Shown here: piece after piece, positions 35,667 through 46,045 of the stretch
How positions within the stretch are numbered: the first letter of the stretch is position 1
Layout: each line of letters begins with the position of its first letter
NCBI GenBank assembly: GCA_002221725.1
Contig: NJFT01000019.1
Coordinates: forward strand, 124,001 to 188,000
Origin: Scedosporium boydii
Taxonomy: Eukaryota > Ascomycota > Sordariomycetes > Microascales > Microascaceae
Length of the DNA: 64,000 nt
Reading direction: 5' to 3'
The notes under the pieces: generated by a model
Told to the model about the DNA's origin: nothing
Database searches by the model: none
What the model saw: the letters and a program-made list of their open reading frames with translations, nothing else
Position numbers and translations under genes: made by a program

Positions 35667-37592
35667 GAAAGATTTTCTTTTTTTGGCCAACCCACCCGGA
35701 ACTTGGTTGAGGGTATTGAACTTCATACTTTTTGCACTTCTTTTTTTATCGAAACATTTCATTCCCTCTACCTACCTTATGTATTTTACTTTCCCCTTTC
35801 TTTTGTCATAGGCTTGCTTGAGTCGTAACGACATGGCCCATCTCGATTAGAACACTTTGTCGAGACATCGCAACGGGCGAATTTAGAGAGGGAACATTTA
35901 TCCTTGTTTCCAGAATCCCCGAGCCCGATGCTGCGCCAAGAAGAAAACTCGTACTTGCGTTGGGGGCTGTGTGAAGGTGCATCCTCCCGGCATTACTGCA
36001 CCATCTGGGATGACAGCCCCGGGCGGGCATCTAGGACATACAGAAAGTTACATGGGTCGGAGCCGAGCGAGGATCGAGCATTCCGAGGGAAACACCAATT
36101 GACAAGAGCCAGGCAAATTGGTCCTAAGAATAATAGATTGACCTTTCTCCCTGGATACGTGCCATGTTGTTTGGCTCTTCCGATCTCTCTGCTCTCCGAA
36201 TTATATACCTATGCTAGGGTCTCCTGAGCATGATTCCCCTTGTTCCTGTGGTTGAGCTAAATATCTTGACGGATCTTGGCCTCGACGCCACAATCCCATC
36301 AATCTTATCCAACAAGGCTTGAATACCGGCGCCGAGAAAGAAACGTGTCCTCCGCCACCACCTCCCGTTCCTTCTCGGGCGAATCCTGCAGCATGCAGGC
36401 CAAGAGAAGAAAGGAGCCTCACACCAGCCCAAGTCCGAAATCAACCTCCTCACCTCATCCCAAAGCTAACATGGAGGACCGAACAGATGAACAAACCAGG
36501 ACGATGTCGTTCGACTAAGCTTACAGCAGCCCGCATCCGATCCTCACAATAACGCTAGGAAAGGGACAAGCCTGGCATCGGCCGCCCTTCTCTCTCTTGT
36601 CCCGTGGCGCTGCGAACGCCAGGTCTCGATGAACTACTTCGTATGACGAGACTTCTTGCCTCGGTCCTTCTATAATCAATATTTCTTTGTACTACCGAAA
36701 GGTCGCAGGTGGGTTGGCCAACCCGGCCCACGCTTCAAGTCTGGTGAAGGAATCAGTGTCTGTCCTGTGGATTGACCATCTTGAACAGTTTACCCACTGG
36801 GAGCCTTGCCCAGGGTGTTGGCTCTAATGCACGATGTACAAGTATTTCGAGTGCATGGACAGACAAGTCAAAGAAAGAAAAGAGCAGGCTGCCCAATGCT
36901 ACCTTGTGTTGGACCACCAACACCAACTTGCATGGGCAAGGTTAAAAGTGGTAATGATCGTATCTGATCCTTCCCGCCTCTTTGGGTTAAACGGAAATCC
37001 TCTCAGTTACATACCAAGAGCTCTTCATAGTCCCGTCATTCCTTTAGCCTCATGCCATCTACTGGTTGTTCATTCAATTTCTCTTTCTCTCTCTCTTCCT
37101 CCTCCTTTCAAGCTTCCCTCGCTTCCCCCACACCCCTCATACCATCCTTCCTCGAGCCGTCTTTCTGTGTTACCTCAATGAGCTAACCGGCTACCGAATG
37201 AATCCTACCCGTCCGGAAGATCAAACACGAGTCCCTCGAAACCTGCTACCAACAGGATTCGATCACAACGGCCCCGAGCGCGGAGGAAATCTCTCTTGTT
37301 TGCGGTTGGATGTGCCCGTCGAGACTGAAAGTGGTGACGTGATTGTGATGAGAAGAGTGGAGGATAAACCCTGTATTTCCTTCTTTCCTTTTCCAAGGGA
37401 TATCCCTCAATTGCGCGATTCCTACGGCGGAGCGTTTGGTATCCTCTAAAGACAAAGGGCGTAGACTGAAAAACCAATTGAGGCGTATCAAGAACGAACG
37501 GCAGCTTCCACGAAATCAGGCCTGGTACAAGGCAACGACGAGCGCTCTTACAATTCCTGCCTTTATCAATTCGAACCAAACAACCGGGCATC
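35667..37592. other. Intergenic region of 1.9 kb
   Basis: It begins with the T-rich terminator of the tRNA. From about 37,020 to 37,190 the plus strand becomes CT-rich, as in the leaders of other genes here. No coding sequence was recognised; small frames near 37066-37449 and 37436-37714 overlap the start of the next gene and lack family features. Confidence 0.6.
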
Positions 37593-38837
37593 ATGCGAGT
37601 AATACAACGACGCCCAGCTCAGAGGGCCGAGGTCGACCTCTCGGCTCTCTTTGGCCGTCAAGTCGTCGAGTGCTCTGGGCGAACCAACGCGTACTACCGA
37701 TGCGCCATCAATAATTTTAGCGGCTGCTGCTCCGTCGACCCTTGTGCCATGAAGGAGGGTTGTCCAGACAATAATTCAGGCGGCGGTGGGAACAATAGCG
37801 GTAACAATGGCGGAAACAACAGCGGCAGAAACGGCAATGCTCGAACCTCGACCAACAACGACAAGACGACCCCTAACCTCGAAGGAAGCACTACGACACC
37901 CCCAGAGGCGACCAAGACGTCGGTCTTCACGGTAACAACGACAGACAGCAATGGCCAAGCGGTGACGACAGTTGTCTCCACGACAATCATAGCTGGGGGT
38001 GGACCGTTACAAACGGGCATTGATGGAGGGAATGGTCTAGCCGGGGGCGGCAAGGCGGGAATCGGCGGTTCGAACGCCGGAGGAAGGAAGAAGCTATCTT
38101 CCGGCGCCATTGCCGGGATAGTAGTCGGCGCTCTTCTCGGCGTCGCTCTCCTCGCTCTTCTAATCCTGCTCTTCCTCCGCAGAAGGAAGAAAGTCAAGGA
38201 GTCATATAATTATACCCCTGCGCAAGCCGACTATCCACCTCCGATGGCCAACATCCTTGGAACCGACAGCGACAAAGGCGCTGGCATACCCGAGACACCC
38301 GCCTCCACCGTGCTCCAGACCCCGCAAGAAGGCTACAACGGCGTCTTCGCCCCCTTCGGAGGAAAAATAGTCGGCACACCGATGACGAGCGTAACCACAC
38401 CCGGTATCGGAAATGGAGATGCCCGGGACTCGAGAATCAGCTACGTCAGCTCCATGGCCTCCGACACCCTCGCCGGAAGCCCATCTCCCTTCTCCAGACA
38501 CACACATAGCGTCGAAGGCTTCCCCACCGTCCCGCACCTCGATTCCTCGCCCGTCTTTGTCCAAGAAATGGACGCTACACCGTCTCCCAGGCCCATCTCA
38601 GAGCTTCCCGCCAACCCGCCGTCGTCGACCACGATAGGAGGTGCTGCCCTTCAGGGATTAGGCGTCCAAAGTGGCGCTGCTAATACCGGTCGGTCGCAGT
38701 CGACGCCGCTTGAACCCGTGGCTGAGGATTCTTCTCCTCCGCGAGCGACGTTCACGGCTACGGATGAGGAGAGGAGTAGGAGGATGTATGTGACGAGTTG
38801 GTCCAGGTTCGAGGGCAGTCCTGACATCGTCCGGTAA
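37593..38837 (+). CDS. Single-pass membrane protein with N-terminal cysteine motif and long cytoplasmic tail
   Basis: One exon encodes 414 residues. Six cysteines cluster at residues 27-57 (ECSGRTNAYYRC, SGCCSVDPCAMKEGCPD). An Asn/Gly/Ser/Thr-rich, probably glycosylated segment follows to about residue 165. A transmembrane helix lies at about 168-194 (SGAIAGIVVGALLGVALLAL) and is followed by a basic stop-transfer RRRKK. The tail of about 215 residues is Pro/Ser-rich. The layout resembles fungal wall-sensor-like proteins, and the Gly-Cys-Cys-Ser-x-Asp-Pro-Cys motif recurs, as I recall, in a family of such ascomycete proteins; sensing is only an inference. There is no classical signal peptide, so it may insert with the N-terminus outside by the helix alone, or an upstream exon may be missing. 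Confidence 0.78.
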   Translation: MRVIQRRPAQRAEVDLSALFGRQVVECSGRTNAYYRCAINNFSGCCSVDPCAMKEGCPDNNSGGGGNNSGNNGGNNSGRNGNARTSTNNDKTTPNLEGSTTTPPEATKTSVFTVTTTDSNGQAVTTVVSTTIIAGGGPLQTGIDGGNGLAGGGKAGIGGSNAGGRKKLSSGAIAGIVVGALLGVALLALLILLFLRRRKKVKESYNYTPAQADYPPPMANILGTDSDKGAGIPETPASTVLQTPQEGYNGVFAPFGGKIVGTPMTSVTTPGIGNGDARDSRISYVSSMASDTLAGSPSPFSRHTHSVEGFPTVPHLDSSPVFVQEMDATPSPRPISELPANPPSSTTIGGAALQGLGVQSGAANTGRSQSTPLEPVAEDSSPPRATFTATDEERSRRMYVTSWSRFEGSPDIVR

Positions 38838-39620
38838 AATACTGCATTTCCCATTTCCACTGGAGTTACGGCTGTTTTTCCTATCCGCCTTTTTTTCTTT
38901 TTTTTAGTCTTGCATGAGCGGAATCGGTACATTGAATGCCACTTTATTCAAAGCTCATACATCATATCAGTTCATGAAGGAAATTTGACAGGCGCGGCCA
39001 TTGTTTTGTTCAAGGAGATACCATTTGATTTATGGAATGACGGAATACTTCAGCTGGAGAAAGAATAAAGAGCAGCGCTATGAAAAAAATATCATTGGCA
39101 AACCATGAGTTTTTGTTCCCGCATCTCCTTTTATAAAGCCTTCTTCACGTCTCCCATATCGTACATCCACCATGGCTGACTCGAGAGTCGCTCAATAAAC
39201 GGTGGTATAATGCGAGCCCGTTTCTCCTCTGGCCCAATGCGGCTCACCAAAGGTATGCCTTACCCACTTCTTCAACAGTCGTCATCGTATCATGTGGAAC
39301 TCGGTATAACAGGCGTAGTGGCGATAAGAGAGAGGGCGGTCGTAAGGACCTCGTCATTCAGCATCACGGTTGGAATACCTCAGACGAAGGGATCATGAAT
39401 AGTCTAAAAGTGGGTATCAAAGTCGGAACAATAACATCGAGAACGGCATCGGTCACCCGAAGCTTTCTCTCTCTCTCCTCTCGCAACCGCGGAAATGGTA
39501 GCGTAGCTCTCTAGTAGAGCAGGTGTCTGCTTGCTTCGCCAGACTCCGAGTATCATATCGATGGGTTGCCATCCTCCTTTTACTTCGTAAATCATCACAT
39601 CATAATTAACGAGGCCGTTC
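38838..39620. other. Convergent intergenic region
   Basis: This is the shared 3' side of the membrane-protein gene and RPB4. A T-run lies near 38890-38906. No gene was recognised. Confidence 0.6.
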
Positions 39621-40395
39621 TTATTTGCCCTGGAGGTTCGAGATTTCATCGAGGAGGTGCTGAAGCTCCTCGTCACTGATCTTGTCCTGAAGCGAAGGGA
39701 TCAGCGTCTTCGCCTCTTCGGCGTATTCGCAGCAGAGCGAGCCTAATAGGTATAGCGATTAGAAAAAGGTATCAAGGAAGGCATGCGACAAAAAGAGAGC
39801 CGTCTACAGTCGCGCAGTGGCGAGCGGTGTTTTCGGGTCGCGGTATTGACAAGAAAAACATACCGAGCTGAGCCCTCTCAAACTTTGATAATTGTGTACA
39901 GGAGCTGAGAAGGCGCTCCACGGCTTCAACGTTCTCCTTTCTCGTGAATCGGGCAAAGTTGTCGAGATAAGTGAGGGTTTGCTGGAGCATCCTGAAAGGC
40001 AAAAGCGCACACGTCAGCACGGCATGTCTAAATCCATACTAGCCGCCATCTGGTTCTTCTCCCCTGAGAGCGCAAACACGCGATACATTCCCCGGTGTGC
40101 CATAGACCCCAAGTTTGGTGCCTGGAAACCAGTATCAAGTGCAATATAAAAGAACGTACTCAGTCTCATTGACATTCCTATGGTCCATCCTCCGCTTGGC
40201 GATGAGGGCATTGATGACGAGAGAAGCTTCAGACAAAGTCAACGTGTCGACATCTTGAAACTCGCCGAGGTTCAGCACCGCGCCGGCCTCCTCGTTACCG
40301 GGCTGCGCGGGCCTCGGCCTCGATACGCGAGGGGGGACGTTCCGCTTGGGGAGGGGTTGGGCGCGGGGGAGAGCGCCGTCCTGGTTTTCGGACAT
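39621..40395 (-). CDS. RPB4: RNA polymerase II subunit Rpb4
   Basis: Exons 40395-40160, 39991-39864 and 39742-39621 encode 161 residues. The product reads NLGEFQDVDTLTLSEASLVI, LIAKRRMDHRNVNETEMLQQ, TLTYLDNFARFTRKE and KFERAQLGSLCCEYAEEAKT, ending DEELQHLLDEISNLQGK. This is the helical Rpb4/RPC9 fold, including the C-terminal HRDC-like part. Rpb4 pairs with Rpb7 to form the stalk of RNA polymerase II and also acts in mRNA export and decay. Introns are 168 nt and 121 nt; both splices keep the conserved sequence continuous. Length fits the short ascomycete form rather than the longer budding-yeast protein. Confidence 0.95.
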
Positions 40396-41162
40396 TGTGG
40401 GAGTTCGCGGTGGATGTCGTCGGTTCGGGCGCGGGAAGGATCGTCTCGTGTCGTTTGGGAGGGTGTGAGGCGAAAGGGAATTGGTTGAGAGAGGTTCGAA
40501 ATGGATATTTCGAGCTTCGGATGCGAGGTCTTCTCTGCTTTGGCGGCAGCCTTTGTTCTCTTTGCTGTGAAGTTCTGTTTTGGTGGTGGCGGTGAATTTT
40601 CGGGTAAAATAGATTTCAGTGGGTGACAGCTGGCAGGCTCCAGGGTCCTCACGACCAAAGTTTAGGGGTCATTGACGGTGAAACAGTGACCAGATCTGGG
40701 ATCTCTAGTGACACTTTGTTTGATGTGAGATCAATATTGAGATAGAATAACATAAATTTACCTATCTGAAGCTCCATTTTACAATTTTTGTAAGTACTAG
40801 CACTATAGTAGATTTTCTGGCAGTTTATTAACCTGAGGCAATGTAGATAGCTTATCCTGTATGTCCCCGGTGCTCAAACACCTCTTCACAAAGACCTTGG
40901 CTTGAGAATTGGAGGAGAGTCGATCTTGTGCAACCCGGGAACATCGATCTACTCATAGGAGCCACTGAGCCAGCAATTAGAGACACCTCTGGCATCAGCC
41001 ATACCGGAATTAGCATCGTTGAGAAACAGAGACCTCTTCATAGCTTTGGTTCCCCAGCTCATCGAGAGAGGACACGAGACCACTCATTAAACCCCACACT
41101 TTCTCCTGAGGACCCAGCAAGGAGGGAGCAAGCTCAATACACGCCTACAGGCAACATACATC
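40396..41162. other. Divergent promoter region between RPB4 and TRS23
   Basis: The two genes point away from each other, so both promoters lie here. The middle (about 40740-40850) is AT-rich. No gene was recognised. Confidence 0.65.
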
Positions 41163-41758
41163 ATGTATGAAGTCAACTATTTCTCTCCTATATATAGTTT
41201 CTTTCTGTCCGAGGGAGCCGCTCACACCTCGATATAGGACCATATACGCCCTCATCATCATCAACAAGGCCGGTGGCCTAATTTACAACAAGACCTTCCA
41301 CGAAGGCGGCCTCAACCAACTAAGCACAAACGACTACCTCGTTCTAGCCGGCACATTCCACGGGTAACGTCGAGGTGCTCCTCCCCTTCCCTTCTTCTCC
41401 CGACTGACCTCTTTCCTACAGTGTCCACGCCATCACAACCCGCCTCAGCCCCTTCAAACAGACCCAACCCCCAGCGGGCCCCAACGCCATCCCCTCGCGC
41501 CCAGAACCCCCCTCGGGCCTCGAAGTTCTCGAGACGGAAAACTTCCGCCTGCAGTGTTTCAACACGCTTACGGGGACCAAGTTCTTACTGTTTAGCGAGA
41601 CGACGCAGGCCAACGTCGACGTGACGATACGGCGCATCTACGAGCTGTACTGCGACTATGTGATGAAGAACCCGTTTTACCAGCTGGAGATGCCGGTGAG
41701 GTGCGATGCTTTTGATAGGAAGCTGCTTTCGTATATCAGGGAGATTAATAGCAGGTAA
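41163..41758 (+). CDS. TRS23: TRAPP complex subunit Trs23 (TRAPPC4), start codon apparently split by an intron
   Basis: Exons 41163-41164, 41238-41363 and 41422-41758 encode 154 residues. The product reads MTIYALIIINKAGGLIYNKT, LSTNDYLVLAGTFHGVHAIT, ETENFRLQCFNTLTGTKFL and IYELYCDYVMKNPFYQLEMP. This is the longin-like fold of TRAPPC4/Trs23, a core subunit of the TRAPP exchange factor for Ypt1/Rab1 in ER-Golgi traffic. The family begins only a few residues before the first beta strand. The best match has AT at the end of exon 1, a 73-nt intron (GTATGA...ATATAG) and G at the start of exon 2, restoring ATG. The unspliced alternative starts at the ATG at 41167 and would add a 26-residue N-terminal extension unlike the family. 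The last exon ends in Ser-Arg-stop at TAA 41756-41758. Confidence 0.87.
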
Positions 41759-42076
41759 TTTTCCGTCTACTCCGGAAGAGGCGAGCGGCATGGGGAATGA
41801 GAGTGGGAGATGGGATAAAGGCATTGATTTCTTTCTTTCTTATTGTGTTCACACTGGAGTTGATACCTCTCTGAGTATATGAAGAGAAACATTCCGTATT
41901 GTTTAGTGGTAGCATAATGTCCCAGTGCGCCAGAGCAAATAATACGACGAAAAAACCATGACTGTAAAGCCTGCGGATTTGCAACTTCTATGACAAGCCA
42001 GCCTCTAATTGTACAAATGTATCCCGATAAGTGGACAACACCAAAATTGACCTGCCTACTAGTACCCTCATCCCAC
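41759..42076. other. Convergent intergenic region
   Basis: A 318-bp gap between the 3' ends of TRS23 and RPN10. No gene was recognised. TACGAAGTA lies at the edge of RPN10 (42078-42086), overlapping its stop codon. Confidence 0.65.
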
Positions 42077-43045
42077 TTACGAAGTATCCATCTTATCACC
42101 ACTGTTGTCTTTCTTATCATCGCCCTTCTTATCACCCGAACCAGAACCAGACGCCTCTCCCTCCTCAGGAACCGCAGCCAGCGACTCCTTCTTAGCCCTC
42201 TCCTCCTCCTCCTTGGCAGCCTTCTCCTGACGAGCCCTCTCCTCCTCAAGACTCATACGGATAGCCAAAGCCAGCTCGGGCTCCATGTTGGGATCAAAAT
42301 CGAAGCCATCTGCGCCCTCGCCGCCCATGCCTCCCGTCGCGGCAGGGGGCGGGTTATCGCCCGAGATTATGGGCGTCGCGATGAGCTGGTCGCTGAGGAG
42401 CTTGCTGCTGGGGGGGATCGTCACGAAGTGGGAGCCGTCGGCGGACTTGACGGCCTTGTTGAAAGCTTCGAGTTTCTTTTGCGTGGCCTCGTCATCGAGG
42501 TCACCGAAGTGGATGAAATCGATCGTGACGTTCAGTTTCTTCATCTTCTTAGCCAGCGTGACGAGCCTTTTTTCGTCGTCGTCGATGGGAGAGCAGATGA
42601 ATACTATTATGCGTTGTCGTTGGGAGTTGTTCTGGCGGTGCTTAAGGGCAAGCTGTATGTGGAGATCAATAGGTTAGCATTCTCAGGAGCGAAACGAGGC
42701 GAAAGTCATCTCAAAGACAAAAGCAGACAATAAAGGAGAGGGCGAAACACATACTCCTGCTATTTGTATTCCCACGGCAAGGTTCGCCTTGCCCTTAATC
42801 TGCCTCTTCGTTCGGTGCAAGCCATCGAGGATCTTGCCGGGATCGGTCGTAAAAGTGGCGAGGACCTCTGGTCCCTTGCCGCCCATACTCATGAGTCCGA
42901 CAGAGGATTCGGGATTGCCCTGGACAATGCTCTGGAAGATGATGTTTGCCGCATCGGCCTGCGCCTCGAATCTCGTAGGTTGGTAATCTCCATTGCGACT
43001 GCTTTCGCTGTTGTCAACGACAATCATCACCGCTTCGAGAACCAT
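42077..43045 (-). CDS. RPN10: 26S proteasome ubiquitin receptor Rpn10
   Basis: Exons 43045-42755 and 42652-42077 encode 288 residues. An N-terminal VWA domain (MVLEAVMIVVDNSESSRNGD, ANIIFQSIVQGNPESSVGLM, IAGLALKHRQNNSQRQR, SPIDDDEKRLVTLAKKMKK) runs to about residue 190. A linker rich in Pro and Gly follows, with a ubiquitin-interacting motif at about 220-239 (EPELALAIRMSLEEERARQ) and a charged tail. Rpn10 sits at the base-lid junction of the 19S particle and captures ubiquitin chains. There is a single UIM, as in other fungi, whereas mammalian S5a has two. The 102-nt intron falls between codons; its lariat site is GCTAACC. The gene converges with TRS23 and diverges from the borealin gene. Confidence 0.96.
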
Positions 43046-43641
43046 GTTGGGCGAGGTGGCAGGTAAGTTTCGGGAGAAGACTGGTCGATTGGCAAATTGG
43101 AGGTGATCGAATTATTCAATATTGGATAGAGACGAGATAGGAAGTGTCCCCCACAGAACTGAAAGGGAAGCTGGTGTCGGTGGTAGGGTGCGCAGAAGGT
43201 GTAACGCTTGTTGAAGAGTGGTTGCTGGTTCGAAGGTGGTGAACGGAGCTCGAATGCGTAAGGCAGTTCAGCCTGGTGTCGTCTTGGAGAAGCGAAACGG
43301 TCCACTGGTAAAGATACATTAATTTCCCACCTAAATGATAGGCAAATATTGTACTATCTACCTACATAGCTTGTGAGAGCTTGAGATCACCAAGTGTGTG
43401 ATTATGTCAGCGATCCAAGCTTCGCCCCACGAGGAAGTTTGTTTACATGAACCCGATTTCAGCCAATGACACAACGCTGGAAGAGATGCTGCAGACAAGC
43501 CAATCCATGAACCACACAGGTCTCATCTTCTCTCAAAAGACTCTTGCTGCTGGACTGGAAGACATCTTCGCTCTCGACGAATTGCATCAATATACCTTCG
43601 CACATCCTTACCGCACAAATCTATAAAAAATCGCGATAATA
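43046..43641. other. Shared divergent promoter of RPN10 and the borealin gene
   Basis: The 596 bp between the two start codons must carry both promoters and leaders. Sequence near 43600-43630 (ATCTATAAAAAATCGC) includes a TATA-like string about 20 bases before the borealin ATG, too close to be a functional TATA box for a transcript containing that ATG. No gene was recognised. Confidence 0.6.
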
Positions 43642-44908
43642 ATGGCCCCCGTACGGACAAAGAAGCGGCATTCAGGCGAATCGCCACCGCGAACAATGAC
43701 AGTCCCCACGAAAACAGGGACCCCGACGCGGACACCTCGCCATAACAGAAGTCCTATTAAGAAGAGGAAAGCTGGACTCACGATTGCCCAGAAGCAGGCT
43801 CTCATCGACAACCTACAGCTCGAGAGTTAGTCTCAACCTAAACCGGGAAATGCCTTCATCCCGAGGTTGTCGCAGGGGGGACGAAAATGAGAGACGCGTC
43901 GTTCTAACAAATCGATGGCAGTTACCGAACGCGCCAGGCGGTTACGAGCACAATACAGCCTTCAGGCCCAGGGCCTCCGATCCAGGATCGAGATTCGTGT
44001 TAATCGCATTCCAATCTCCCTCCGGAAGATGACCATGGGCGAGCTCCTGGCCAAGTTTGAGAAACAACAGGAACGCGCAGGCGCCTTGACGCGCCCTCCG
44101 CCCGTCCCCATCAAGGACCTTCACCCCAGACTGAGTCCGCAAAAGTCCTCACAATCACTGGCCCATTCCCCCTTTAAGCCGCCACGGGGATACAAGAGAT
44201 CAAGGTTTGTTTATACCTGTGTACCCCACGATTATAGCAGACAGACTTACGAGTTTCGGAAATAGCGACGAATTTGTCGGACCTGACAAGGAAAACGAGC
44301 TCGGCATCGAGAATCCTAAAAAGAGAACTCGCGGAGCGAACGTCGCCGCAACCCAACCCGCCCAGATCCTCTCTCCCACGTCTTCCAACTCTCGTCTCAC
44401 CCCCAGAAAACGCGCCCCGCCCCCCTCTCCGACCAAGTCCCTCATCGCCCGACCCGCGTCCCCTACCAAGCCCCCAACGACCCATCGCGGCGCTGGCCTA
44501 CTCTCGACCATGGTGGAGAAGGCAAAGGCTACACGCGCCGCCGGAGTCCGCAAAGCCACGACAGCATCAACTGTTAGTACCAGTTCCAGCTCGGCGGCCG
44601 CGTCCACGGGAACAACCCGTGGTAGGAGACCCGCAGCCACCACCGCGACAAGGACGACAACTTCTCGAGCCGCCGCCACGCGTCGGGTTAGTGCCTCAAG
44701 TAACGCCAGCAACGAGAGTACGTCCACCGTGGTGAGGAAGACGACCCGGGCTCCTGCAGCGAGGAAGACCGCAACCGCAACAACGAAGAGAGCCACCGCT
44801 ACTACTGCTGCAGCTACAGCGAAGAGAACGGCCGCTGCAAAGACTGCCGCCAAGACTGCGACGGCATCAGCTCCCACAACTACCCGGGTGCTCAGGAAGC
44901 GAGGTTAG
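43642..44908 (+). CDS. Borealin/Nbl1-type subunit of the chromosomal passenger complex
   Basis: Exons 43642-43825, 43922-44204 and 44266-44908 encode 369 residues. The Nbl1/borealin N-terminal helix pair spans about residues 46-105 (LTIAQKQALIDNLQLEITER, ARRLRAQYSLQAQGLRSRIE, VNRIPISLRKMTMGELLAKF). In the chromosomal passenger complex this segment forms a three-helix bundle with survivin/Bir1 and INCENP/Sli15 and helps place Aurora kinase at centromeres. Small yeast Nbl1 is little more than this helix, but here it is followed by a long tail. The tail has Ser-Pro and Thr-Pro sites (QILSPTSS, LTPRKRAPPPSPTKS), candidate Cdk sites, and ends in about 130 residues rich in Ala, Thr, Lys and Arg like a histone H1 tail, which suggests DNA or nucleosome binding. 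Introns are 96 and 61 nt. Confidence 0.88.
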
Positions 44909-45106
44909 TAGGGATACGGATGGCATTGGGCAGAATTGGAAACAGCATATTACTCGATTGGTTGCAAGGTTGGCGTTCGGGCATAATCATTTTTCAAGGG
45001 ACATTGGGTTCGGTTTACGGGTATAGGTTTCGAAATCAAGTATATATACAGGATTTAGCGGGTTCACACAAACGACGGAACGCTCGTACAAATGAGAGCA
45101 GAGCCA

Positions 45107-46045
45107 TTATCCTGCAGCCTTCTTCTTTTTCTTGTCGTCGACAAGCTCGATGTTGTCGGGCGGAATCTCCTTGTAGTGTTCCAGCAGGAGGTCTTCTATC
45201 TCGGGGCTCACATCGCCTTGCACGACAATCTCCTCTCCACCGCTGGGGGTCTTGGTGACTGATGAGCCTGTAGCAAACTTTTTGCCAAACTCCTTGGCGA
45301 TCTATCATGACAGTCGATGTTAGCTCACGGATGAGAGGTTCATCCCCAAGAAAAAATGAGGAAGAAAGAAGATCAGCAGATTACGTGCCTTCTTCAAGTC
45401 CAATCCAAAAGCCTCCAGACCAGAGACGGCCGTAACAAACTTCTTCTTGTTGCGCTCAATACGCTTGATGGTGACAACGCTCTTGGCGAGCTTATCAGCC
45501 TGCTTCTGCAAGGCGGCTTCGGCCTTGGCGGCCTTCTTCTGGGCGTCTTTGGCAGCGCGCTTCTGGGCGTCGACGGAGAGGGAGGCGGTCGCGGCTTCTA
45601 GGGCCTCTAATACCGGAGGAAAGGACATGCGTTAACAACAAGGCCTATTATCGACGGGTGTTGGACGATTTCACGTGGGTCAGTATCGTACCGGGAGACC
45701 AGATTTGCTGGTACATATCAACATGGGTCTTCTCGAGCCATTCCTGGCATTTCTTCACGGTGCCTCCATATTCGCAGTACTACGCCATCGTCAGAAGTTT
45801 CGTGTTTCTATCTCGGAACATTGAAGCTCGTTACGCGGAAGACGTCGGGAGGGATTTAAGGGTTTTGCAGCACCTCTGGTGGTAGACTGCAGACTAGAAG
45901 TAGAAGTTCAAATTATCAGCCATGGGAAGATGGATACGAGAGAGCACTGGGGATTCGAAGCAATTTCGCGGTGTGACACACCACCGCAGTACACGACCTC
46001 GCGACCGGGGTCCAGAGAAACATCGTGCTGGTCGTCTTCGGTCAT
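45107..46045 (-). CDS. TMA22: Translation machinery-associated protein Tma22 (density-regulated protein DENR)
   Basis: Five exons (46045-45982, 45893-45874, 45779-45692, 45606-45389, 45301-45107) encode 194 residues. The N-terminal part has four cysteines at residues 20, 23, 30 and 39 (YCGVCSLPPEYCEYGGTVKK) that can bind zinc. A Lys/Ala-rich helix follows, and then the SUI1/eIF1-like domain (VTIKRIERNKKKFVTAVSGL, FGKKFATGSSVTKTPSG, EEIVVQGDVSPEIEDLLLE) with a Lys-rich end. Tma22 with Tma20 (MCT-1) removes deacylated tRNA from 40S subunits after termination and limits reinitiation. The fourth intron (45388-45302) has donor GC rather than GT: AAGAAG-GCACGT. With it the product reads LDLKKIAKEFGKKF, as the family requires, and no GT donor nearby keeps the frame. 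Exon 2 is only 20 nt. The gene converges with the borealin gene 198 bp away. Confidence 0.93.

Noticed and set aside
41167..41363. TRS23 starting at the ATG at 41167 without intron 1
   Set aside because: It adds 26 residues unlike the family and ignores good donor and acceptor signals; kept only as an alternative.
44200..44877. Minus-strand frame of 225 codons rich in Ala and Val
   Set aside because: Antisense shadow of the Ala/Thr/Lys-rich tail of the borealin gene.
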